Assembly (NCBI GenBank): GCA_023512835.1
Contig: CM042085.1
Span: forward strand, 46,114,189 to 46,178,188
DNA length: 64,000 nucleotides
Direction of reading: 5' to 3'
Source of the DNA: Taxillus chinensis
Lineage: Eukaryota > Streptophyta > Magnoliopsida > Santalales > Loranthaceae
In this document: positions 11,161 to 23,397 of the stretch, one piece after another
Layout: each line of letters begins with the position of its first letter
Position numbering within the stretch: position 1 is the first letter of the stretch
The notes under the pieces: generated by a model
The model's input: only the letters and a program-made list of their open reading frames with translations
What the model was told of the DNA's origin: nothing
Databases searched by the model: none
Translations under genes and position numbers: made by a program

Positions 11161-12330
11161 GAAAGCTCGGCAAGTGAACAATGACAAAAAAGCTCTAACT
11201 ACTAAGATAGAGTATGCCAAAGGAGAAGACAAATGTAGCTGAGATTGATTTGAAAGAAGATAGCAGTGATACAACATAGATACTGGACAGATGTTGTACA
11301 TCACATACGACCGAGAATATAAAGCTTCTGAATTTATCTATTGAAAAGAGTTATGGCATGATAAAATTTGGCGATCATGGGTCACTGCAAATCAAAGGAA
11401 AAAGAAAAATTAGACAGCTACAATAAAAAAATATGTATCTAGTTGAAGGGTTGAGGCATTGTTTGTTGAGTGTTAGTCAGTTAGGTGATGATGGACATGA
11501 TGTTTTCACCAACAAAGTTGGCTTATCGAGATTTCAAATGTGATTACTAGAGTCAAGAGAACAAATGACAATTTGCACCAAATCTAAGGTACACGTGAAG
11601 AAACTTGTTTTAGTAAAGCAAATGAGAATAACTAATGGCACAAGAGATTAACATACTTAAATCAGAAGAACATGAAACCCCTAGTGACGAATCAAGCTAT
11701 AACAATTTTTCCAATTCTACAAAGAAACAAAGACACGATGTGTAGAGTATTTCAAGAAGGAAAGCAAACAATAATAATGCATAAACTCAAGGAGCATCAC
11801 AGTTCTGATTTGCTAAATCTAATACACTAACTTATGTTGACCTATGAGGAATAGAGGTATTAATAGAGAAAGGTACTTGATGTTGTTAATTGACGATTTC
11901 AGTAGGCTGACCACTATTATACATCTCAAGTTCAAAAGTGATGCATTTAAATGCTTCAAGAAATATAAGAAAAGAGTTGAGAATCAACTTGTAGTCAAGA
12001 TTAAGGCTTTAGAGTCAAACCATGATAGTTAGTTTACTTCAAGAATTTGAGGCTTACCTAGAGAAGCATGACATTCAACATCAAAAATCTGATGTAAGAA
12101 TACTATTATAGAATAGAGTAGTTGAAAAGAAAAATAAAATAACAGTAGAAATGGCAAGCACTAATGATCGACAACAAAGCTCCATGAATGTTTTGAAAGG
12201 AAGCCAAGCTAGCAGCTATATGCAGAATAAAATTTTGTTGAAACCAAATTCGACAAAAACATCATATGAACTATGAAATGAACACAAGTTTACAAACTAT
12301 TATCAAATATATTTATTCAATTTGATCTTT
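11161..12330 (+). pseudogene. Old Copia pol remnant (protease to integrase)
   Basis: Translation of the plus strand in shifting frames gives a degenerate protease-like patch near 11285, then the GAG-pre-integrase phrase LRHCLLSVSQLGDDGHDVF near 11455, then an integrase core (LIDDFSR near 11890, a KS.AF..FK..KK.VE.Q pattern, and a decayed second acidic region near 12020). Many stops and indels are present. No LTRs could be assigned. It differs from the Sirevirus copies and is clearly older. Confidence 0.7.
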
Positions 12331-12880
12331 TTTAATTTGTCTACTCGAGATCGAATGAAGTTTTAGAACCTCTAGATTAATAGTTGCAAATATAATTTAA
12401 ACACTTTCCTTCAGTTATAAAGCTTCAGCATGTACTAAAAAGAAACAAAGTTAAGGCGGTGCTCAAATGTTGACACAACAAGCTACTCATTGATCAGTTG
12501 CTTCATTCAACGAATTACAGTTGTAATGGCAGAGATACATCCCAATTAGGCATTTGATAACTTGCCCCCAAAAACATGCCGATCACAACTTGTAGAACGG
12601 AAACTCCAACCCGCCATAGAGACATTGATAACTTGACCCAATTCGACCTGGCAGACTGACAGACCCAACCTGAAAGACCGACAACCCGGACTTCTCCCGA
12701 CTGATCTTTACCCAAGACAACGACCTGACCCGGGAGACTGGACACTCCACCTCTTTGAACACCCACATCAGCCTCAACTTTAAGAGGCTGAAGAAAAAGT
12801 AAAGACAGGCCCTTCTCCAGGGAGAGAAAGGAAGAGACATACCAAAACCATTTTACCTACAATCTTGGAACTGATTCATC
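12331..12880. other. Gap between Copia remnant and importin 3' end
   Basis: The part next to 12881 should contain the 3' UTR of the importin gene. I see no other gene. The open frames at 12515-12840 on the minus strand overlap each other and look like chance. No unambiguous poly(A) signal was picked out. Confidence 0.4.
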
Positions 12881-15576
12881 TCATGAAACCATAATGCGCT
12901 GAATCATGCCTTGTGTCCACGTAGCAGTTTCCTTCAGCTGTTCATCGCCAGATAGGAGACATTCATCTAAAAAATCAGTGCAGAAGGCGCGATCCCTTAA
13001 CAGAACCTTCATGTTTGGACCAAGTGCATCCGCAAGATCACCCAACACTGCAACCGCAGCTTTTGATACATTCTCCTCCCTGCAGCAAAACAATAACTCC
13101 TTCAGGTAATTACATCAAAGATACATCTAACTAAGCAGAAAAGGAACCAGCAATACCTCTGGTTGTCTTTAGAGACCAATTCTATGAACTGGAGGAGATG
13201 ACCAGCATGGGGCAGCATCAACTCAGACTTGGAACCCTTGAACCCCTGAAGGATGCCAGAATAAGCTTCAAAAATGCTGCGTCTAAGCTGGTTCCCATAG
13301 TCCATCAGTTCCTCATCGTTTGTATCCATCTGGGCACAAATCTCAGCAGCTCCCTGCATCATTGGAAGCACATACGGAAGATACTTCTCAAAGTGCACTC
13401 CTATTGCGAGGGCAATGTCCCCAAAGCAAGAAAATATTGGAGGTTTGACAGAGCGATGGAGTTCAGAACTAGAAAGATCCTTCAGAAGGTGAGACATGAT
13501 ACCATCACAGTATGGCAAAAATCTGTCATCTAAGGCACGGGAGACATCCCCTACAACCCCTACTGAGATGGCACAGACCTGGTATTCCTCAAAATTTTGC
13601 AAACCCATTTCTAAATACTTATAGAACTCAGCCATGTACTTGCTAAACTCCGACCCAGTAGCATAGGCAAGTGCACCAATTGCCAGCATTGCTTCCTCAT
13701 GCACAGTAGAGCTTCGGCAACCAAACACCTTGAGGAACAGGAACATTATTTGATCTGAAGCCTGCAGTATAATGTGCTTTGTATTGTCACTACTGCTGAG
13801 TTTTTGGATGATAACCTGAAGGACACCACAAAGAAGGGCTTGCAAGTCTCCTTGCTTTTCCCTATCATCTGGGGATGAAATATGAAGCTCTATGGTATGC
13901 CCTAACTTATTCATGATGACAGGTAGCAGCTGTCCAATGACAGAGACGGTCTCTGAAATATTTGAACACCTAACAACTTCATTCAAGGTTTCATATGCAG
14001 AAGACCGGAGCTTGGAATCACTACCATCCACTCGATTTGCTGTTGCAATGAGACACGTGATCATGTCTGGAAGGTATGGGGTGAGGACGGAGGAACTGTC
14101 CCCAGCATCTTCATATCCCTGGGCAAGATAGTAAATTGCCCCACAAACCTTCTCTGCAACATTTGGGACATCCTTCATGCTCTCCAACAATACGGCCATT
14201 ACTTGCTGAAGGTTGATAGGAGAGATTACAGAGTATCCATTAGCTGGAGAGTGCAAGAACTCGAACATTCGACCAAGTGTCCATGCAGTAGTGTCCTTAA
14301 CATGGCTATTTTCATCCCTCATTGCCTTGACTAGAAAGTCAAAGCCAGATTGGACTAATGGGGCCAGCCTCTCAATTGATGGGCCTTCGAGTATGGAGCC
14401 AAATGCATATGTAGCTGCCTCACGCCCATGCCAGTCTGGCTTCACTATGTTGGCCTCCACAAAAGGCATTACAAGGGGTACAATATTATCACCAACAGTC
14501 CTAGCAACAAGTCCTAGACATGTCCCACCCGCCATGGATAGATTCCAAATGCCATCTTCTTGGTCTTGATCCTCCTCCTGCTTAAGCAATGTTTCTAACA
14601 GCATAGGGACTATAGATGGCAGAGCCTTCTCTATGAAATGGGAGTGGGGAGGACCAGAGTCCCCACTCTCAACTACCCCATACTCTTGAAGCTCCAGCTC
14701 TTCATCACATATGGAGCTCCAGAACTCAATTGCTTGGAGGGCCACAGACTCCTGATCTCCTCGGACAGCATTCGATGTAAGCTCAAAAATTGTCTGCATG
14801 TAAGGCTCAAGGATATCATAGTAGGTTGATGAGATTTGAACAAGACATTCAAAAGCAGCCTTCCTATTTTCAGCCTCTTGGGACACAGCTGCCTCACAGA
14901 CCACCTTCATGATATAGTTCCGCTCCATCTCATTTTCAAAATTGGTTTGCGCAAAGTCTAGGGCATTACATAAGGCCCTTGTTGCTGCAAGACGGACTTC
15001 AAGGCTGGGTTCTGTAAGTTTCATACCTTGGGCAACAGCAGTAAGAACAGAATTCACTTCATCTTGCATGAGGTCACGGTGGGATATCTCCTCACAGACA
15101 TACCCAAGTGTTTCCAAGGTTGCCTGTTTCAATGTTGCAGGACTATCTTGCTGGGTCATGTTATGAAGCAAAAAAGCAATGAGCTCTGGCCATTGCTTTC
15201 GTGGAATCTCAATTGAAGCAACTTTAGCAATCACTTGGGAAGAAGTGTGTCTTGCCTCTGGCACAACTGATCCAAGTGTTTTCAGAAGCAAGTCTTTGAC
15301 TTGGGATTTGATAGATGTGTCAATTGCCACCCACTTTTGAATAAGACTTTCCTTCCTAGCAGCATCTTTGGCATCTAAAGAGTTCTTAAGAACTATACCA
15401 GCCAGTCTACGGGATTCAACTGGTTTATCATTGTTAGAGAGCTCAAATGACAATGATAAAAGGAAAACAGGCAGGTTTTGTTCTTCAAACAGCCTAAGGG
15501 AATCCTCAGCCCGAGTTCGAACGTTTGCATCTGGGGATTGAGCAGACAGTAGAAATTGAGTGATCTCCATAGCCAT
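12881..15576 (-). CDS. KPNB1: Importin subunit beta-1 (karyopherin beta)
   Basis: Host gene for the nuclear import receptor that binds importin alpha or cargo directly, docks at FG nucleoporins and is released by Ran-GTP. Coding exon 1 runs from the ATG at 15576 down to 13157, and exon 2 from 13079 to the stop at 12881. Joining them gives 872 residues, close to the roughly 870 usual for plant importin beta-1. The frame is unbroken across both exons. The N-terminal importin-beta (Ran-binding) region is at about residues 20-105, followed by HEAT-type helical repeats throughout. The C terminus WTQGMIQRIMVS is typical of the family. MAMEI offers two in-frame ATGs; the first follows a 5' UTR intron acceptor by 11 bases and is preferred. 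No disabling mutation is seen. It is the only intact host gene in the window. Confidence 0.96.
13080..13156 (-). other. Importin intron between the two coding exons
   Basis: 77 bases. Donor AG|GTATTG (after 13157) and acceptor CTGCAG|GGAGG (before 13079) restore the frame NQR-EENVSKAAVAV. Reading through the donor instead adds a short non-homologous tail. Confidence 0.9.
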
Positions 15577-15587
15577 ATCTTGAAAAC

Positions 15588-16255
15588 CTATTTACAAAAA
15601 CAAAACAATCCAAAAAAAGTTTTAAAAACAATAAAATTAAATAGATATGCACAAACAACATACCGTAATAATTTAAAAAAAAATACATAAATGGAAGAAG
15701 TGGCAGAAACCATTATTATGGATACAGTTTTTTAAAATTCCAGAAAATTGTGAAATGGCATAAACAAGAGCTTTCACGAGTTCAGTTGTATTCTCATTGG
15801 ACGACATCAAAGAACGGCATACATTTATTAACTTGCAATGAATCCAGCCATACACTAAGAAATCCAAAACAGCCAGCATAACCATCCAATACAAAAACAA
15901 ACAACACCACAAAGCCTACGCATACGGCAACAAACATAGATACAGGACTGAATCCAGAAGCACATATAATAATAGGGACAAGCCAAAACCCAAAGGACTT
16001 CAAAGGCAACAAAATCAAATACCCATCTCAACCCCATACAACAACCGATCAGTAGGGCAAAACAAAACCGGTTAGATCCAACCGTACGGTAACCAATATC
16101 CAAAACTATAATCCTCGTAAATTCAGTAACGAACTTCGAAACCCTAAAGTGCTTAAAAACATGTAGCCGCCATATTGAGACAAACAGCGTGAATAAAGAG
16201 CAAAGAAATACCTGGTCTGTAGATCTGATGAAGCGAACCAGCCTCGAAAACTTAC
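15588..16255 (-). other. Importin 5' UTR intron
   Basis: Consensus donor CGCAG|GTAAG lies after 16256, and acceptor AAATAG|G lies 11 bases upstream of the ATG. Length 668 bases. A possible alternative donor is CCAG|GTATTT near 16211. Leader introns of this kind are common in constitutively expressed plant genes. The open frames on the minus strand here are intronic. Confidence 0.75.
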
Positions 16256-16313
16256 CTGCGAAGCGGAGGACCCGGATTTGAACTCTCCCCAACGGTAAGG
16301 AGATGAGAAAGAG

Positions 16314-16321
16314 TATTTATA
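16314..16321 (-). promoter_or_regulatory. TATA box of the importin gene
   Basis: TATAAATA on the minus strand, about 58 bases upstream of the leader-intron donor. This allows a short first exon starting near 16285. Confidence 0.7.
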
Positions 16322-16394
16322 GAATTGATTTTCGAACTCCTTCCAAGGAGCGGGACAACGGCGGCGGTGAACACACTGCTTTGCTGAAATTGTA

Positions 16395-16455
16395 TGGGCC
16401 AGACCCAGTCGTGCCCGGGACGGCCCAACCTACCACCGACTTCCTTAAACCCTAA
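16395..16455 (-). promoter_or_regulatory. Site II elements and telo-box upstream of importin
   Basis: TGGGCC (16395-16400) and GGCCCA (16422-16427) are site II motifs bound by TCP factors. AAACCCTAA (16447-16455) is a telo-box. Their pairing is typical of plant housekeeping and growth-linked promoters, which suits this gene. Regulation is inferred from the motifs only. Confidence 0.6.
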
Positions 16456-17702
16456 TTCGTTTGGACTCCCCATGTGCCAGCCGTGTATGTGCGTGTTCAT
16501 ATATTAGCTTTTTAAAATGTGAGAAAATCCGATTTTTTTTTATTTTGCAAAATAAGCTATTCGGATAATGTATTTTATTTTTATATGGTGAGATTTTTTT
16601 ATTTATGAAAAGAAAATTTTCATTTGAAACTCTGATAATACTCTTCATTTTAATTTAAATTTTATTAAAATAATAATTTTTTCCATCCCTCTTCTCACGG
16701 ATTGAGTTGGCTCATGTTCTAATTCATCATCACTTGACCTCTTTGTTTTGGATAAGGCTTCCGCTGAGAAATTGATCTACCCAATTTTTAATGAGAAGGG
16801 GTATCAAATAAGAATTTCCATTTTTTCTTGACTTCCATTTTTTTCTTCATACAATTTATATATCAAAATTAACCCAACACACAATAAGGCTCTCATAGCC
16901 TGCCAGCCATAAGTGGGAATGCGGCACCAGGCCTGTCATATATGAAACCTCACGCAACTAACCAACTATATAGGAGACTTTGACCTCTAACTAGCCCTAT
17001 ATGGGACCTAGGTTAACCCGCCAATCAAACCGACAAAACACCAACATTCAAGCCTAAGAACATCGTGAGGTTTCAAACCCATAATCATATTCATACCAAT
17101 TAACATTTCATGCCAAGTAAACAACAATATTTCACACCAAGAAAAAGGCATAACAATACACGAAACATGGGTTTCTGACAATACTGCCCAACTGCTCGAG
17201 CCTCTACTTGACGCTCGACACTCCTCGAGGCTAGCTTAACACCCCTAGACTTCAAGCAACTCACAACCCGATGCTCGAAGCACCCTACTCGAGACTATAA
17301 CTTTGAGCTTACTCGATGCTCTACCTTGCTTCACACTCCTGCTCGAAATGCTGCTTGACCCTAATGCTCAATACCTTGCTTGAGGCTAGCTGGACACTAG
17401 AGCCTCGACTAAGCATCGAGATGCTTGCTAGAAGCTCTAGCAGCCCTTCAACTGTGTTTGTCTTGGTTTCAACCCATAACCCAGTTTTACTAGTTTAATT
17501 TCATTTTTAAGCATGCATATACCCATAAAACAATCTCTTAGATTCTTAGAAGAGTTAACAACAAGGCTTAACCCTCAAACAACATATAATTTTATCAATT
17601 CCCATTTTACCCCAAATCACACAACTTAGGGTTCATGCTTGTTGCTATACCTTCTACCCTAAAGCTAGAAGAAGATAGGAACATAAGTAAGATGCAAAGA
17701 TT
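16456..17702. repeat. AT-rich and LTR-like intergenic DNA
   Basis: 16500-16690 is AT-rich with no gene. About 16850-17640 looks like a decayed minus-strand gypsy LTR: it has ATATGGGACC-type phrases like those at 25915-26030, then CTCGA-rich DNA (17190-17450). No intact ends or coding potential seen. Confidence 0.4.
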
Positions 17703-17934
17703 CACTAAAAAAATGACCTATACCAACATAAGTTTATAACAACGGATAAGAGTCCGTATGTAAAAGTAGGGTCTATACCAACATAAGTCAAAATAGTTAG
17801 TATATATCGGTATATACTAACAGAAACATATGTCTATCACTATAAAGCCACTTTCTAAAAATGGATTAGTAATTATCTGTTTGTATAAGTATATCTATAC
17901 CGACAGATTCTAAATTTTCCGTTGGTATAGATAT
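17703..17934 (+). mobile_element. Possible CACTA-type transposon end
   Basis: Starts CACTAAAAAAATGACC and is followed by several TATACC(A/G)ACA motifs in both orientations (near 17720, 17772, 17895, 17922), like CACTA subterminal repeats. Copy B is inserted at 17934/54641. I could not find a matching inverted end to the right, so this is tentative. Confidence 0.3.
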
Positions 17935-18045
17935 TGTTGGTCCTGGAGAGCCTAAAGGGGGGGGGTGAATAGGTTCTTTAAAAATCTTTCTCTCTCTTAA
18001 TGGCTTAGACACTCACTCTGGTTAAACGGATAAAATCAGTGCGGA
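17935..18045 (-). mobile_element. Copy B 3' LTR, terminal piece
   Basis: The distal 111 bases of the B 3' LTR, including the terminus TGTTGGTCC (plus strand). They are cut off from the rest (26611-27910) by the solo LTR at 18046-26605. The phrase with 'ttaatggcttagacactcac' also occurs in the B 5' LTR near 53290. Confidence 0.88.
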
Positions 18046-18778
18046 TGTAAAGTCCTGGATCTGTGTGTGACCGGAGTTAGTCCCTGAACTGAGTAAGAGA
18101 ATATCTATTTAGCAGCGTGGCCTTGACCCGAGCTTTTTGAATTATTTTTTTTGAGTTATTATTATCATTAATATGGTGTTAATATGTTGAGTTTATGATT
18201 AAATATTATAATTATTAATTTAAGTGGGTGGGTATTTATGATAATGAATGCGATGATTATTATTATTATTAAGGGTTTTAGTGTAAGTATTTTGAATATT
18301 AGATTTTATTATTTTTATTATGATCATATTAATGGGAATATTTTAGTATTTAGATAATATTATTATTCAATATTATTATTACATTAATCATTCTATTATT
18401 ATTATTTAACCTAAATAGTATAAAAGTGAAACCTAGGATGAAACCCTAGGCATGTTGTGTCTGCGCAGAGCCTGGTGAGGAAGGAACACAGGGGTTGAAG
18501 AAGTATTCTCTTGATCATTCGAAACGATTCAGGTAGGTGGCTCTACCCTTCATTATTTTGTGTCGTGATCACTGTCAGAGATCCCGTAGACCCCTACCTT
18601 CTTGTGTTCGTCACTATGGATTTACCTGCTTACTCTCTCTGAGTTCGGATTAGGTTACAGTACACCACTATCATCGTTCAAAAAAAAAGATCAACAGATT
18701 ATTATTATTATTAATTTAGCCTTTACGAACGCCTGCTGTCGTCCGGTCCGGGGTGCTCTTAGCGCAGCGGAGGCCTCC

Positions 18779-19158
18779 CGACTGCATAAATTATGTTCAA
18801 GGTTTTGCAGGCAAGTGCACCTGGTCAAGTAATAAAATGGAGTATTAAGACTCCGGTTGTCGAACCCACAGGGAGGTAGCTAATGCTTATTAGCGGCAAG
18901 CACTAAGCTAACAAGTTGATTTTATGTCTGGACAATTGATGTTTGTTGTGCAAATATTTTGAACAAAAAGATATTAAATCGGAATGTTGGCAAGCGGTTG
19001 GTATAGACATCTAGGGTCACAATGTTTACCACCCAATCGATTGTACTCTGGTTATGGCTCTTGTTCTTGATTTATGTTCGAGTTCAAGTTCATGTTGATT
19101 ATCTCCCTATTTTCGGATTATGTTTGAGTTCAGTTCATGTTGATTATCTCCTACCTAT
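18779..19158 (-). mobile_element. Truncated 3' LTR of the Athila element
   Basis: About 380 bases matching the end of the 5' LTR from 'gcataaattatg' on. Similarity stops at 19158, where RNase H coding sequence begins in the opposite orientation. Confidence 0.85.
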
Positions 19159-19525
19159 TTTCAAGCGCGCGTTTCCAAGGCCTTTGAGAAAGAGAAGCTC
19201 CAGTTCAGCACCTGGTGATAGTAGCTCAACTGGTCGCAACCCTTTGGCGATGTGTGATGCGAGTGACTTTGCAGTTGGAGCGGTGCTTGGGCAGAAACGA
19301 GACAAAGTGTTCAGGGCAATATATTATGCCAGTCGCACGCTCAATGAGGCCCAGCTCAATTACACTACTATAGAGAAGGAGTTACTTGCTGTGGTGTTTG
19401 CTTGTGATAAGTTTCGATCATATCTTTTGGGCACTAAGGTCATTGTTTACACCGACCACGCTGCCCTGAGATATTTGTTCAGCAAGAAGGATGCGAAACC
19501 CAGGTTGATCAGATGGAATAAGCTC
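19159..19525 (+). pseudogene. Inverted Athila RNase H fragment
   Basis: The plus strand encodes a Ty3/gypsy RNase H core: [14 protein letters not shown], then [10 protein letters not shown], then [10 protein letters not shown], so the three acidic positions are visible. It ends KPRLIRW. It lies opposite to the rest of the element, and the junction with minus-strand RT is at about 19525. This is an internal inversion with deletion of most of RT and all of integrase, or a misassembly. Confidence 0.85.
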
Positions 19526-20329
19526 ATTCTTCTCATTGCGTATCACTGTCATGCCGCCCTTCTTGGGAACCACTTGTACTGGACTAACCCAGGAGCTATC
19601 TGAAATGGCATATATGATGCCCGCTGTCCTCCATTTCAGAATCTCCTTGCCAACGACTTCCTTCATTGCAGGATTGAGCCTGCGTTGGCGCTCTACAGGA
19701 GTAAGATAAGACTCCTCCATCAGTATCTTATGCATGCAGACCGCTGGACTTATACCTTTTATATCATCCAGAGACCACCCCAGGGCCTGCTTATGCTTTC
19801 GTAAGACTTCTAGTAGCTGTCTGGTTTCTTCTACTATTAAGGACGCAGCTACTATCACAGGGTAACGTCCTTGTGTATCCAAAAACTCGTACCTCATAAT
19901 GTTACCGGGGAGTTGCTTGAGCACTAAGAGGGTTCCGTGATTGCGAGAGGATTCGGTTGAGGAACCCCTGAGGCCCGGCCTTCCTGCGTTTGTTCTTTCA
20001 GACTTCATAAGTCTCTTCCGGTTCCACCTCCGCAAAATCCACCCTCGCGATTCGTGATCCACGCTTTGTGATCAAGCTCTCCTTGTGTCCATGACTCAAG
20101 AACTAGAATCTGATCAATCCAATAACAGTTTGGAATGATCATTTGCCTTGTGCATCGAACGCTCCATGTTGAACACCACTGCGTCTTCATCCACACGCAG
20201 CGTCAACTCCCCGAGTTTACATCGATCAAGGCCCTTCCACCTCGGGAATGGCCTTCCAAGAATCAATTGGACTCCTTTATCTTCTTCCATTTCCAATACA
20301 ACAAAATCCGGGAAGATAAAGCGATCCAC
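19526..20329 (-). pseudogene. Athila protease end and RT N-terminal part
   Basis: On the minus strand, 20329-20114 encodes the end of a retropepsin-like domain (FVVLEMEEDKGVQLILGRPF). 20062-19526 encodes the linker and the start of RT with the Athila hallmark [18 protein letters not shown] and NEKNELIP. The frame is broken between the two parts (about 20063-20113), and RT stops at the inversion breakpoint before the catalytic YxDD. Confidence 0.85.
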
Positions 20330-21970
20330 CTTGATTAAAACATCTTCAATAATGCCCGCCTGGCTTTCCTATCGATCGATCAGCAAATTGTAAAGATATG
20401 GAAGTGGGCTTTATTCCCGTCAAGCCCGGTCGCCGATAGATGGACATTGGCATCAGATTTATACTCCCCCTAAGTCACACATAGGGCTTGCTCCAAGGAG
20501 GTGCTAATGGTACAGTCGCGTGAAACTACCTGGATCTTTAAGCTTGGGTGGTAGCTTGTGCTGCACCACAGGCACTAATGTCATTTGTGAGAGCCACTAT
20601 CTCACAATCGGTGTAGCTTCTCCTCTTGGACAGTAGATCCTTTAAAAACTTGACATATCCAGCATCCTCCAGGCTTTTATGAATGGGATGTTCACCTCCA
20701 GCTTTTTGAATACATCTAAGAATTTAATGAGAGCATCTAATTTCTGTTTCCTCTACCTTTGAGGATACGGCATAGGAGGTTTATACGGAGCGGGAGAGCT
20801 AACTTCAGGCCGACGGATTGTCGGTTGACTACTCCCAACCTTTTCTCGGTCCTTACGTTGCTCAAGCATCCCCTTCTTTAGCTTCCTCCTGGGCAAGCGA
20901 CTCCTCCTTGGTTGGCTCGATTTTCTTCTCTCCAGTTGGTAGTTCTTTCCCACTTCTAAGCATTATAGCTTTGCAATGCTCCCTTGGGTTGACCTCTATT
21001 CCTGGGAAAAGTGTTTAATGAAGATGGCCTAACCGTATTTGCTAACCGGCCAAGCCCGCTTATATTCTTCATGGCAGCCCCAAGATCAAAATAAAAACGA
21101 ACGCTCCATGTTGAACACCACCGCGTCTTCATCCACACGCGCCCAACTCCCCCGAAGTTTACATCGATCAAGGCCCTTCCGCCTCAGAATGGCCTTCCAA
21201 GAACAATTGGTCAATTGGACTCTTATCTTCTTCCATTTCCAATACAACAAAATCCACGGGAAGATAAAGCGATCCACCTTGATTAAAACATCTTCAATAA
21301 TGCCCGCCGGCTTTCCTATCGATCGATCAAAGAAATAAAGATGGAAGTGGGCTTTATTCCCGCCAAGCCGACGGCCGAAAGATGGACATTGGAAAAAAAA
21401 AAAACCCACCCCAAAAAAAAAAAGGGGGGCCCCCACAAGGTAAGAGTAAAAGAGAAAACTGTTGCCATTGGCGAGGTCCTTGGCCCGGACTTATCGAAGT
21501 AATGTCATTTGTGAGAGCCACTATCTCACGTGCAGCTTCTCCTCTTGGACAAAAAGATCCTTTAAAAACTTGACATATCCAGGCCATGTTCCAAGGCTTT
21601 TATGAATGGGATCACGTTCACCTCTCTTTTGAATACATCTAAGAATTTCCCGGAATCCAATTCTCGGCCTTTGAGGATACGGCAATAGGAGGTTAAAAGG
21701 AGCGGGAGAGCTAACTTCAAGGTCGACGGATTGTCGGTTGACTACTCCCAACCTTTTCCGGCCTGGTCCTTACGTTGCTCAAGATCCCCTTCTTTAGCTT
21801 CCTCCTGGGCAAGTGTTCCGACTCCTCCTTGGTTGGCTCGATTTTCTTCTCTCCAGTTGGTAGTTCTTTCCCACTTCTAAGCATTATAGCTTTGCAATGC
21901 TCCCTTGGGTTGACCAGACATCGGGAAAAGTGTTTAATGAAGATGGCCTAACCGTATTTGCTAACCGGCC
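20150..21970 (-). repeat. Imperfect tandem duplication in the gag-protease region
   Basis: About 850 bases (20150-20999) recur at 21086-21970 with many small indels and one scrambled stretch at 21392-21435 made of long A, C and G runs. The two copies cover the start of protease and the upstream linker. The indel-rich pattern suggests a consensus or assembly problem rather than evolution, though a real duplication is possible. Confidence 0.7.
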
Positions 21971-23397
21971 AACTTCTCTCCGTCTATATTCTTCATGGCA
22001 GCCCCAAGATCCTGGCGGGGAGATGTGGTAAGGGACTCAATCCTTGTCTCCCCCCCCCTTACTCACTTCCTCGCTTGCTTAGCAAATTGATAAAAGAAGT
22101 TCCGCATCTCTTCATCCTTTGCCTTCTCTTTGTCTTCCTCCTTTGTTGAGGCATCTTCCCGGAACCCAGGGGGAAGTTGTGGCTGAGAATGTTCCCATCC
22201 ACCTGTGTTGCTCCAGAGCAGAGACCTTATTCGCCTTGGCCATAAGTAAGGCTATTGTTGAAATTGGTGAGGTCCTCCTTGATTTTGGAAGTTGTTGGGC
22301 CGAGGAGGATTCTGGTACCGGGTTGGATTCGATATTGTCGCTGAAATCCTCCACCTCGATTCCCAACATATTGGGCTTCTTCGTGAGCAACAGCATCTTC
22401 AGGTTGGTTCTTCGGGCTACGCCCTCCATGCGAACGGCCATCACCGACATTTGCTCGTCGGAATCTCCATCTTTCTTGTCAACTCATCATCGGAACCGAG
22501 TTGAATTTGATGAATTTGATACCGCAGCCCACCGGCTCTGGTTTCGCGTTCCTTGGACCATTGGCGAGTTTGACAACGCCATTCGCTCTATAAGCTCCAC
22601 CGCCGCGAAGGCTCCATCATCATGAACGCTCCTCCAAAACGCATCTATCATGCTCCTTGTATTTGCGTGCACCTACATAAAAAGATTCGACTTGTAACCA
22701 TTCTGGCCTGCCATGATTAGGACACCTCCTCACCAAGTCTTTGAATCGCTCCCAGGCCTCGTATAGCGACTCATCACCATGCTTGGGTGAATTGATTTAT
22801 TTGGCTCCTTAAATGAATAACTCTTGTTGGTGGAAAGTACTTGGAGAGAAACTTCTCCACCATTTGGTCCCATGTGTGTATCTTGCCAGCAGGTAGGGAT
22901 TGGAACCAACCAAGAGCTCGGTCCTTCAGGGAAAATGGGAAGAGCCGAAGCTTAATGGCGTCATCCGAGACTCCATTAATTTTGATAGTGTCGCAAATTT
23001 GCAAGAATCGCGCTAGATGGTTGTGTGGATCATCTAGTGCCGAGCCTCGGAATGCATCTTGCCCAACCATTTGCGTAGCGCAGGCTTGGCTCGAAGTTGT
23101 TTGCTTGGACCGGCACCCTTCTAATGCCTGAATACTCATCCGATAAGACAGGTCTAGCATAATCCATGAAGGTCCTCGGCTGATAACCGCCTTGGCCGTT
23201 GTGTCCCTGATCTTCCCTTGCTCTGTTTTCAGCCATGATTTCTTCACACAAGGTATGTAAACCTTCCAACTGCTGTTCACCGCAACTAATACCCTCTCGA
23301 GCCCTTCACGCTCTCGCAATGTTCGTTCGATTTCGGGATCGTATGGTAATAACTCACTCCTGGTGTGATGCATACACAAAGGAATTTTCTCAAACAC
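21971..23397 (-). pseudogene. Athila gag
   Basis: The clearest stretch is 23397-22774 on the minus strand, starting MFEKIPLCMHHTR. It contains the gypsy capsid pattern DDPHNHLARFLQICDTIK, then LRLFPFSLKDRALGWF, then W.QM..KFL.KYFPP. Downstream (22730-21971) the frame is broken by indels. It would encode the capsid/nucleocapsid precursor. It follows the PBS at 23546, as expected for a minus-strand element. Confidence 0.88.

Noticed and set aside
12515..12840. Two overlapping minus-strand open frames 3' of importin
   Set aside because: Overlap in different frames, no recognisable domain; probably 3' UTR or flank.
13198..15216. Plus-strand open frames across the importin exon
   Set aside because: Shadows of the conserved minus-strand coding sequence.
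15855..16292. 145-codon minus-strand frame upstream of importin
   Set aside because: Lies in the leader intron and first exon; no homology and crosses the consensus donor site.
22119..22625. 168-codon plus-strand open frame
   Set aside because: Antisense to the Athila gag region.
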